Source: Ixodes scapularis | Taxonomy: Eukaryota > Arthropoda > Arachnida > Ixodida > Ixodidae | Direction: 5' to 3' | DNA length: 64,000 nucleotides | NCBI RefSeq assembly: GCF_016920785.2 | Contig: NW_024609846.1 | Span: forward strand, 114,690,831 to 114,754,830 | Part shown: positions 44,096-53,930 of the stretch, piece by piece | Layout: each line of letters opens with the position of its first letter | How positions within the stretch are numbered: the stretch's first letter is position 1 | Translations under genes and position numbers: made by a program | Notes under the pieces: generated by a model | Database searches by the model: none | What the model saw: the letters and a program-made list of their open reading frames with translations, nothing else | What the model was told of the DNA's origin: nothing

Positions 44096-47000
44096 CGCAA
44101 ACAAGCCGTCCGGCAACTTATGCGGGCGGTTTTCACGCGTCGCAACAGATCTTTGTGATGCAAAGTTGCGAACGAGCGGCCTACATAATTTGCGAAACAA
44201 ACAAAACTTCGAATCGAGAAAAATGCGCGCGTAGACGTCCGAAAGCGAAACAAGAGTGCGGGGTATGAGTTCGGCGCCTTCGTTTTCCCGATCAAAACAA
44301 CTTCTTGTTTGTTTGTTTTTTTTGCCGACCACGACAGCGTATAAAGCGTGGTGTGAATATTTGACGTCATTGGCAGCGCATACAGAGGAACACCCGAACA
44401 GTCCTACGTAGTGCCGAAAGGTTAGGTTAACTTCTTCAAACTGTGAAAGAGGAACCGTTGATTGCGTAATAAGATATTTATTGACGCAGACATGCACACA
44501 CACACACAAACACACACACATTCGCATGTATATAAACACACGAACATTCACACGTATGCACACAAACGCACATGTATGCACGCACGCTCACATACACACA
44601 CAAACGCACATGCCCGTACGAGTACACACACACGCAAGGGATGTAAGGCAGCTGTACAATCGTAACGACATATTCTTTCTCTGGAAATGATGGACTTTTC
44701 CGCACACACTATGAAATAAAGTCCTTCTGCAGTGTTTTCTCTGACGGCCGCCTCCCTCCTTACATTTTCAGGAAACTGGAACCTCAAATATGTCGGTCGG
44801 ATATCAGAAAGGCAATTGTGTGCGATATCTCGAATGTTGTGTGAGGGGTTATCAAGACCACAACTTCGATAGTGTAGACTGCGAAGCTGTTTTGTTTACG
44901 CCTGGTATTATTATTGGAAATAAAAACCCTTCCACGCCAGTGCCCATCCGTCGCACTCCGACAGGGAGCATACGTGCCCGTGGAATGCGCGCTCGTCTAT
45001 GAGACTGAGGAGTGCGAAAGAAGCGTTCCAAGGCGGTTGGACGACGCAAGTTTGCATCTTCAAGTGGTCGTTTCCTCGCACTCGCCGCCCGGCTTTCCGT
45101 ATTTCATTCTCGACGGGCTCGCAATCAGCGCACGACCACCCACCCTGGACAGAGCTTCGCATCTCGGACGCTCGGCGCTTTTCGCCTGACCGGAACCACA
45201 AATACAGCAAAGACGCCATTCCCACAGGAAGAAGTCTTTGATTAGCGATTAAAGTCAGGACTCATTCCCCGTGCCGGGAGCCGGTCTCGCAGTAAAAAAT
45301 GCCCACGGGCACATAAAACGGCGCACTATATGCACATTCGAACCGAACACACGGGGGCGAGAGAGGGCCAGCGCCGCAGAACCCCGTCTTTATAAATTGA
45401 AGAAGCGAGCGCTCGCCCGGCCGCATGATGAACGCAAGGACGCCTCGCGCCCGCACGGTTCGTTTGCCAAATTGGACTTTGCTCGTTCTCTCGTATGCAA
45501 ATTGGCGCGCCGGCCGAGCAGCTCTTCTTCGTAATAAGCAGTCTCTCGCGGACGGCGAGAAGTAGCCTTCGACGGGCTTACGGAACGGAGAGAAAAATAC
45601 ATTTGGGGAGAGAGGGAGAAACGAAGGGCCAGGAGGAACATACAACGAAGGCTCTGGTCTGCCCGCAGAAGGAGGTACTCGGAACGCGTCTGTTGCTAAA
45701 CGAGTTTCGTAAAGTTTCCAGCGCGGCCAGGCTAATGGACCCAAGTTCCTCTTTTCGCGGCGGAAGAACATCGTTAGTTCAAACGAGAGGAGCACAAAGA
45801 CGATTCGGATGAATCGGGAGGCGAGCAGTTTTACTCGCTCGCTCGGCTTCGGACACTGGGAGGCATGCGTAGCCTCTCCTTCTCACTCTCTCTCTCTCTC
45901 TCTCATCGTCGGTTACTCGGAGATAAGAGAAGTTCAACATCGGTGACTGCGGTGCTTCCGGGCACCTCAAGCTATATACAGTGCGTGTGAACTGCCCCCG
46001 ATAGAGTCGTCGTTATATGTGCAAATTAGGTTATAAAATTTCGCAATGAACTAGGTCTATGCGAACCTCTTGGAGGTTTACCGTTCAGCCGATGCTTTAC
46101 AATTAAGCGAAAACTTCTTCAGGACCAAAGCTTCTAAGTTCAGCACCTAAATTCCCAAGAGGTTCAATTTCAACCAGTAAACAATTTTTGCAGTGCTAAA
46201 TAAACTGCAGCAAAAAAGGAAAAGCTTTTTAAGTCTAGTGTCTTGGAAAGCTGTCTGCAATTTCATATGGAACATAATAAACCCTTTCCGCAATTCAGAA
46301 CCATCTGGAGGCTAAAATGGAAGTTTAACTTCTACTCACGGTGGAAGAAACACATTTAGGTGATGACTCTGGCCGCACTTCCCGCGGGGAGCGAGCAACC
46401 AGATCGTGTTCGGAGCTGCCTCAAACCTGGAGTAGTAAGTTCCGCGCAGCCACGGAGGGCACTAAGGTATGAGGCCCCTCTTTGGCGGACACGGTGTCAG
46501 CGGCGTAGCGTGCTCGCCTTTTTCGCGGTGTGACGGTGTGGTGGTGGTGTGCGGCCAGTGGCTGGCCTCGTGTTTTGCTTTGGTGCTGTGTCAATCACAG
46601 GTGCCACCATCGTACACGAAGGTGAGCCTTAACCCGAAGAAAAAGAAGGAAGGGAAGAAGGAAGAGAACACAGATTTACGGACTCTGGCGACTTGGTGGC
46701 GGCGTGGCGGCGTTGAGGCACAACAAGAAGGGTGAGCGAGGGAATGCGGGACCACAGCTGGGAAAAACAACCGAAGCGGTCAGTTTGGGAGGGATCCCAT
46801 ACTTGGGCGCCATCTATCCCCGAGCGAGTGAAACGCGCTCGGTGCGCCAAACATAATGTGGCCGCCGCGTCGGACAGAGAGTCCTCACTTCAATGTGTTT
46901 CTTCCACCGTGCTTCCACCGTACTAATGGCGGCAATGAACCTGTAGTCTGCAGTATTATATCGGGCACCGCCACTTTCGGAAGTCAACGGCAAACGAGAA

Positions 47001-47497
47001 TGTGCTCTTTACTCGACAGTACTTTCTTGATCTCGCTCAGTGCAATGGCCACAAAGATGCAACCGGTGAGAACGAAGCGCGAACCGAAACAGACGCCTCC
47101 ATAAAGTCCTATACAGGAAGGGGTTATGAAGCCAATTGTGTGCTCCTAACAGATTGACCGGACACGAGTTAGAAACGAACGCTTACGCAGCTCTTGCATT
47201 CAATTCCTGCTTCGCATCGTGCTAACGTCTCGAATGCATAGGCCTCGAATCATCAGCTTACGAGCCATCTTCAACTTTTTCCTTTATCAGTAAACAGAAT
47301 GCTCGAATTAATACGACACGTAACCCATTTTGCAGATGATGAGTGATCAAAGTGGTCAGGCTGAATTTCGGAAAGGGGCAATTGACACATGAAGACCCAC
47401 AAGCTCTGGCTTTAGTGACTGTGTAATCTGTTTAATAGTTTTCTTATTAGGGTACCATGCGATCATACAGTGTTCATATGTATCAACGTTCACGATG
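44096..47497. other. Unassigned stretch
   Basis: No gene is supported. A CA-rich tract is at 44493-44640. GC-rich sequence lies at 45000-45760 (a 177-codon anonymous minus frame, 45262-45795) and 46380-46920. A CT repeat is at 45885-45905. In 46469-46735 several GGTGAG donor-like sites occur, but no exon can be defined. Confidence 0.4.
44493..44640. repeat. Imperfect CA microsatellite
   Basis: CACACA tracts are interrupted by AAAC, TGTATAT and GTATGC. They generate several spurious His/Thr-rich and Cys/Val-rich frames. Confidence 0.95.
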
Positions 47498-47499
47498 TA

Positions 47500-47777
47500 C
47501 AGTCTCCGGTAATATGAAAGACCCACTGGGAGCGCGTGGCCGAGGCGGTGGCTGGCGGGGGCGCTGTGAGCGCTCCGGGCATTTCCATTCTGCTTCGAGG
47601 AAAGGACGCTCACTCGGGCTCAGCTAAAGCGAAACGCGCTTATCAGTTTGTGCTGAGCCCCGAGTGGGCGTCCTCCCCTCGAAGCAGAATGGAACTGCCC
47701 GGAGCACTCGCAGCGCCCCCGCCAGCCACCGCCTCGCCCACGCTCTCCCAGTGGGTCTTTCATATTGCCGGAGACTG
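47500..47777. mobile_element. CAGTCTCCGG Tc1/mariner-like MITE
   Basis: A 278-bp near-perfect foldback has ends CAGTCTCCGGTAATATGAAA and its complement, flanked by TA (47498-47499 and 47778-47779). Arms of more than 110 bp share GAAAGACCCACTGGGAG, GTGGCTGGCGGGGGCGCT and ATTCTGCTTCGAGG blocks. CAGT at the tip and TA target sites are typical of Tc1/mariner derivatives. The frame 47536-47832 simply reads through it. Confidence 0.9.
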
Positions 47778-47779
47778 TA

Positions 47780-48120
47780 CGTCAGTTGTTCTAGCTTTTC
47801 ACGACAGCACTAACGTTTCTTTTTCAGCATAATCATAAACGTCAAAGGATAAAAGAAACAGCCGAATTGGTCTTTTTTGTTCTTTTCACTCCCATCCAAC
47901 AAAAGAAAACAAAATACATCTCGTAAAAACAAATCGGAAATCGTAGCGCACCACGCTACGAATTAGGGAGTTAATACGATTCTATCTTATCTATATTATA
48001 AAGAACTGCATAAGTTCGAACGTCCGTGACAATGGGCCTATGGTTACTGACATGATGAGAAGGGAAGAAAAGAGCTTCAGTTATCACGCCTGCAGCGCGA
48101 GCTTCGTATACCTACGAGCA
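47780..48120. other. Unassigned stretch
   Basis: I see nothing but AT-rich single-copy-looking sequence. Confidence 0.4.
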
Positions 48121-48122
48121 TA

Positions 48123-48443
48123 GCCTCCTCTATACTCACAAACCCTGGCACTTCAAGGCGGAGCCATAGAGTGCCCGGTTGTAGATTTGGAGCGCGACGA
48201 TCTGGTACCACAGAGCATCAAAGAGCCATTTCTCGGGGAACCTGCAAGTCAGCGTACAGCTTTTGCAGCGGCGAAGACCCGAAACACACTTGTTCGCTCG
48301 GGAGAAGTGTGTTTCGGCGTCTCGCCGCAGCGGGGCGCCAGTCACGTGGCTCTCCTCTGATCCGTTGTCTGCCGCTCGACCTTTTCCATTTCGGCGGCAG
48401 CTTCTCGTGGAAATCTGCCAGGTTTTGTAAGTATATAAGAGGC
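48123..48443. mobile_element. GCCTCC MITE, copy 2
   Basis: This is 321 bp with ends GCCTCCTCTATACTCACAAA and (inverted) GCCTCTTATATACTTACAAA, and TA on both sides (48121-48122, 48444-48445). It aligns throughout with 41301-41621 with scattered substitutions and apparently balanced length, so the two are independent insertions of one master or an old segmental duplicate. Confidence 0.9.
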
Positions 48444-48707
48444 TATGCCCCAGCGCAAGCTTCATATGCGTTCGAGCAAGCTTCGGCGTCTCGCGCACCA
48501 TGAGCGCGCACGCAGCCAAAGTACGACTGAAGGCATGAAGCGCGTGCTAGGCCGGGCGTTCAAAAGACACGCCTTGTCGTTCCCGTTCTGTCGGTGACTG
48601 TAATAAACAAACTCCACTGGACAAGTCACATGACAGCTGTCTTCAGTTGGCTCAATCCATCCAGCGCTCTGGACGACGTGGGGCCGTATAGACAAAACAA
48701 ACTAGCA

Positions 48708-48840
48708 CGATGATGCTGATGATTTATCGGCATCCCCATTTTAACGGGGTGCTGCTGACAGTCGCGCCACCGTGTTGCCATAAATCATAAGTGGACTTCC
48801 CGCAAACGCTTACTTATTACTGCCACCTGGTAGTGATAGG
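48708..48840 (-). mobile_element. Retroposon 3' tail with GATGAT repeat
   Basis: ACGATGATGCTGATGATTTA precedes CATCCCC-ATTTTAAC-GGGGTG, a 7-bp stem with an 8-base loop, then GACAGTCGCGCCACC and, further on, ACTGCCACCTGGTAG. Tail repeat plus hairpin is the arrangement of the GGAT-tailed elements at 7.5 and 62.8 kb but with another sequence. I recall a very similar CATCCCCTTTGAAACGGGG element as frequent in ticks. Confidence 0.55.
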
Positions 48841-49474
48841 GGGATAATTTGCCTCCTGTCTGAAACAACTCGCATATGCCTCTTCTAACAGCAACGTAGA
48901 CATATTTAGCATGCCGACATCCATTTAGGTTAGCGTGAGCGAAGAACTACGTTAATGAGTTTTCCTTTTTTTTTTTTTTTCTTCTTTCGTGCACAACTGT
49001 ACTATCGCGGTGCATTTCTGTATAACGTGCGTGCGTGCATCTCAGCGTGACAGAAAACAATATAGACTTTTAGTATCGCTTATTAGGACGAATTCAAGTG
49101 TTGTGCAATTGCGTTAGCGTTGCGTGCGCTCCACGCCACGCATGCCCGCCGTCGGCATGCGCCAATCCCAGATTGCAGTCTGTCCTCCGCGCACGCGCAG
49201 TCTGGAACACGCAACGGAAACGCAGAGTGGTGGCGTCCGCTTGTGTGCGCAGTAATAAAACTCACTACTAGCGATTTCAGAGAAGCGTACGGAAAAAAAG
49301 AACTGGGCAAAAAAATAGCGTCATCGGCAACGCGTTTTGGATTGGCGCATGGCAATGAAGTTATTTCTTTGCTTATGCAAAGTCTTTTGTGTACGCTATT
49401 CTAAAACTCGCCATCGAGGAGAAGATTCAGAAGGAGCGGGTGGGGATGTGTCGTGTAAAAGCGAAAAAAACTAG
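48841..49474. other. Unassigned stretch
   Basis: No gene is seen. A T-run lies at 48966-48982. Confidence 0.4.
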
Positions 49475-49680
49475 CGTTTTTAGATTTACGTGCCAAACCA
49501 TCGACTGACATCCAGCACACCACAGAGGAGGGCTGAGGACCGGTTTCAACCATCTGAAGATCTTTTGACGCGCAAGTGAACTCTCGGTTTCACGCTCCCT
49601 TCCGCAATAGACCTCCTTAAGTCTGCGAGCATTTTGGCAGGAATTCAAACCCCCTAACTGAGGAACCGTAGGCAATGCTT
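49475..49680 (-). mobile_element. Diverged tRNA-headed SINE
   Basis: Read on the minus strand, a CAGTTAGGGGGTTTGAATTCC head (B-box-like GTTTGAATTCC) is followed by a body ending GGCACGTAAATCTAAAAA. On the plus strand the order TTACGTGCCAAACCA, GGAGGGCTGAGGA, TTTCAACCATCTG, TCTTTTGACG and GCATTTTGGC agrees with a SINE consensus I recall as abundant in hard ticks. The copy is old and its A box is poor. Confidence 0.5.
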
Positions 49681-49682
49681 TG

Positions 49683-50745
49683 CAGTGTTGGGTAAAGTGC
49701 ATCTAAAAGGTACTTCAAGTAAAGTAACAAGTCAATGAGACGTGATGTACTTTAAGTAAAGTATTAAGTACACCGGGCGCAACGTACTTGAAGTAAGGTA
49801 CTATAAATACAATGTACTTTCAAAGTAAAGTACAAGTATTTTAACACATTCTTTCATGATGCCCCTTCATTCCCCTATACAGTGATTTTCTAACTGGTAT
49901 GCAATGCCGAGGGCCCAGGGGTGCTTGGCCTATTTTTAAGAACAGCGGCGAATATTTAATAATGTCAAGTGGCCACAGAGTAGTTGTTTTCAGGAATGGA
50001 GCCAAATTCAGAAGTCCCTCTTCTGAATTTGGCGCCCCTCGTACTGGATTGTTGCACTCAAGGGGGCTAAATGCATGACGTTAGCCCCGTAGCTTCCGCA
50101 AGCAATCCTCTAATAAAAATCCTTAATGCAAAAAAAAACAAAAAAAAAACAGCGAGTGTGCAAGTGCTCAGGGTATAATTAATCATAATGTGACATCTGA
50201 GATTGGGGTGCGAAAAAATTAAAGAACTTTCAAATAGAAGGAAAAGACAAAAAAGAATGTCTAAAAACATTGTGACGTTCTCCTCTGTTGTCTTTTACTT
50301 CGAATTGAAAATTTAATTTTTCTGCACCACAGTCTCAGGTGGTACATCATGATTAATTTTGCGCTTCTAATATTTTAAACCTCCCCGCTTGCGCTGACCG
50401 ACTGAGAAGTAGCGAGAGCTCAAAAAGCTACGGGAAAGCTGCTACCAGAACAAATGGAGTGATGCGTCGTCTGCTTACGTTTCTGGCAAGAGTAGAATAT
50501 CCCTCCCAGTTTTTCTTCAGAGTTGACAAACAATAATTTCGTGATGAAAATTTAACAAAACAAAATTTGGGAATGTACTTTGAAGTCGGCAAATCGCACT
50601 TTCCTGGGAATGTACCAGAAAAAAATACTTTAAGTAAAGTACAAGTTCATACTCAAAGAATGTACTTCAAGTAAAGTACAAATTTCCTAAACCTACTTGA
50701 AATAGTACTTAAAGTACAATGTACTTAAAGTACTTCCCAACACTG
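49683..50745. mobile_element. CAGTGTTG hAT-type element, copy 2
   Basis: Ends CAGTGTTGGGTAAAGT and (inverted) CAGTGTTGGGAAGTACTT are flanked by ATGCTTTG and CTCCTTTG, a decayed 8-bp duplication (6 of 8). It has dense subterminal AAGTAAAGTAC motifs. The left part aligns with 30606-31211 (CTGGTATGCAATG, GAGTAGTTGTTTT blocks) until about 49990, after which the middle is different and contains a perfect hairpin. No transposase is seen. Confidence 0.85.
50001..50033. repeat. Perfect 14-bp hairpin
   Basis: GCCAAATTCAGAAG and its exact complement flank a 5-base TCCCT loop. It sits precisely where the two CAGTGTTG element copies cease to align. Confidence 0.95.
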
Positions 50746-51428
50746 CTCCTTTGGCTAAAGGCCAACGACACTCATTGTTGTTTTATTACCAAATCCAACT
50801 AGGCGGCAATGCATAACACAAAAAGAGCTCTCCTTAGGGACATCGAGCATGAGAGTCGGTGGTTTGGGTTCGGCGGTTAATTTGCTCTCAGTTATTTATT
50901 TATTTATTTATTTTACTGAAACCGTTTTATGGAATTGAAACTTAATAAGGTAACAGCAACCCTTAAAAGAGTTTAACTTAATGCGTCTAGGCGCCTTTCC
51001 TGCTGGCTCAGAGTCATTGTACAGGGTGACTCGTCGTTTAAGCCCCCGTTTATAAAGCGGAAAATCGAGAGCATCGCTTGCACCCAAAAATAACCTTTGG
51101 TGTCTTCCGCTGTAGGAGGGGACAACCTTGTCCGAGCAGAACGACAGCCCCCCTGAGGACCATAGAAGAGTGAATCACACGAGTGCGCGACTGTATATAA
51201 TGACAGGTCTAATATTGAAACCGGTAAAGGTGAGCATATAACATTTACAAAAGTGCGTGCACCTAGGGGCTGCAACGCCATTTATACGAGTCGGCCATTG
51301 TTTGGGTGCAGGCAATTCGAGCATGTATTGGACACAAGGTTTGCGTCATCTTTCGGCGTGAGTTCGGCTCAGTTCGTGCCTTAGGTCAAGACTCTGATCC
51401 AGAGTCACATGTTTTGTTTCCCCAGACA
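50746..51428. other. Unassigned stretch
   Basis: No gene is seen. A TTAT tetranucleotide repeat is at 50892-50914 and a TACAGGGTG block at about 51018. Confidence 0.4.
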
Positions 51429-51959
51429 CAGACTTGAACGGCACTTATTACAAGTAATCAAATTACTTGTAGTGTTGATTACCTTTCTAAGTAATTTTTA
51501 TTCGTTCCCATACATTGATTAGGAAATAATTATTGCAGGAGGCATCTGACTACTGATAGAAGTACTACATTTACTTTAAAACCTTACTATTTCCCCTACT
51601 CTTTATAATGGCGCACTTTGTTTCTACGAGCTTCCTGCGAAAAGAAAAACATCCTCTAACGCTGACTCCGGCAGGAGGATGATGGTTTACCAAAATCGAT
51701 GGATTACAAAAGAAGAGCAATTTATAATTGGGCGATTCTAATCTAATAATGGACAATACGAAGTACCTGTTTTCAAACCGGCACAAAAATATGTCGTTTT
51801 CAAAATCCGAAATAATCTGAAAGGTAACGGCCACATTTTCGAAGTAACGAACAATTACTTTTCTTCCCAAGTAATGATTCTGACTGATTGAATACGTTTT
51901 AACCGAGAGCAATTGTAATTGTAATCGATTACTTTCTTGGAGTAAAGTTTACAAGACTG
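51429..51959. mobile_element. CAGACTTG hAT-type element, copy 2
   Basis: Ends CAGACTTGAAC and (inverted) CAGTCTTGTAA are flanked by CCCAGACA (51421-51428) and CCCAGAAA (51960-51967), an 8-bp duplication with one change. It is rich in AGTAATT/AATTACTT motifs near both ends, like 30176-32321, and shares its CAGACTTG terminus. Its 531 bp have no transposase frame. Confidence 0.8.
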
Positions 51960-51967
51960 CCCAGAAA

Positions 51968-53894
51968 TGGCGACCGCCAATGTTGCTCGATGAACTTTTT
52001 GAAAAAAGTCCCTGTGATTCAGCAGAGCGAGCTTTCACCTTACGCGCAGTCGAGGCGCAGTCTAAATAACACAGTCGACCGCCCAATACGTTACGAATTA
52101 TAAGGCTTAAGGGTGCATCACAATAACTCACATTGCACAGTTCGCACAATAACCAGATAGAAGCGTTCAAAATTAAAAAAAAAAACACACACACACATCA
52201 GTGTGAACGAATAGGTTAATTAAAAAACATAATTAACTAACAAGCTAAAACTTAATATAAACAACTTGCAACTTAAATATATATTAAAATGGCATCAAAC
52301 AACGAAAAATACAGGAAAAAAAAATACGCAGTGGAGTGAAAAATAGTTGCTCTTTTAAGATCCTCTAAAGATCACCCTTATACAACTGCAACAACAAAAA
52401 AGAAACCTAAAACTACTTAGCATGTATGAAAAGGACGTCAAACAGTCTTAAGTGAAGGGAAATTAGAAAAAAAACACAAAAAAAAAACACCACTAGTAAG
52501 CCGTCATCGAGGACATAAATGATGGTAAATTTTACAAATCACTAAGGCAGAGAACGAGATCCCGCGAACAGAAATTCTTCGTTCCGTCCGAAGTCTACCA
52601 TTCCGACGCGAAAGGAGCCAACGGAGTGGCTGGACAAACCGAGCGGACGTGATCGATCCGAGACAATCGATTCAGCGGATCAGACACACCGGGCAACAAA
52701 TTGGTCCCGAGACGGACACTCCGCGAAAAATGTTCGATTATTCCTTCGCAATGCGCCTTTCGGGATCCGAACGTGATATCCAAAAACCATTCCTAAAACA
52801 ATTTAAAAAAATTGCGTTTAAACAAGTTTTGAAAAGGATGGCGAACACGATTAGAGGCTATTTACATATAAACACACGCACCAGATTACAGCCCCCATTG
52901 CTGACCTCTTCTCTTACCGAGATACCGAGTCACTGAAACGGGCGTTGACGAGCCTCAACAGAGACTAATGCTGGGGAAGAGAACACAGTAGATCTATAAA
53001 ATGACAATAACCTGGCCTACTATGGTAATGATGAAGTGAAGTCGACGGAATAAAAAACAACAAAAAACTAAAGGTCGATTATAGCGGCACCCATACAAAG
53101 CTGCTGCAAAACGTCTACAATAAACGTCATCACAATTTAAAAGCGCTCGAACAATTACTGTTATTTTATTTTTTTATTTCATTTTTTTAGATTTAGGTCG
53201 AGATATTTCGTGATAAAAAGCGTCATCGCAAAAAGGGAACAAAAGGTGGAAAAACGCACCAATACGGCGTGATCTTTTTTTTCGAAAGGTTTAAGAGGAA
53301 GCAACAGTCCTGGGCTGGTTTTCTGGTGAAAGCGGATATCTCTCCCGGCGGGAAAAACAGCCGCAAAAGAAATGTTGAGGTCCCGTGATCGGCTCCACGG
53401 GGACAAGACACTAAAGACACCTGCCGTTCCAAGCAAATGTCTGCTTCCTCCTTGCTTCGACCAATCCTTGCTTCGACCATTCAAAGTCCACGTTTGCGCG
53501 CAGAAAGAGGGTGAAGAGGCTTGAAATGTAGACGAAATGAATCACACTCGCGCACTTCAGGAGAGGCATTGTGAACATATTTCTCGGGAAAGCCGTGCAA
53601 AGCGAGAATCAAAGGAAATGACAGGCAAGGTTTACGTCTGCTGAGTTGAATCGGCTGCAACGCTAGGCACTTTCTCCTCACGAATCCGCGGTCCCGTGAC
53701 CTCCAAATCCTCCTGCGGCTAATGGAACCACTGCGATAGATACTTGCTTTCACTAGCAAACCGCGCCTGGGAGTGATGAAAACAGTCCAGAGGCTCAAGA
53801 CTTCAACTTCGGCAGGCGAGGGAAGCCCGCGTCAATCGGACCAACTATCAGAAATCCTTCTGCGGACGTTTATGACCGGTGACATCTTGAGGAT
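51968..53894. other. Unassigned AT-rich stretch
   Basis: No gene is supported. A-rich segments dominate 52150-52500. The frame 52649-52936 (95 codons, basic) is anonymous. Confidence 0.4.
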
Positions 53895-53930
53895 TCGAAG
53901 CACGTGTCATGCGAATGACACGTGCTTCGA
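53895..53930. repeat. Perfect hairpin with an E-box in each arm
   Basis: TCGAAGCACGTGTCAT, a GCGA loop, and the exact complement give 16-bp arms. Each arm contains CACGTG, so extruded or linear forms present two bHLH sites. Confidence 0.95.

Noticed and set aside
45262..45795. 177-codon minus-strand frame in GC-rich DNA
   Set aside because: No domain, and overlapping frames of similar length on the other strand, as expected for GC-rich DNA poor in stop codons.
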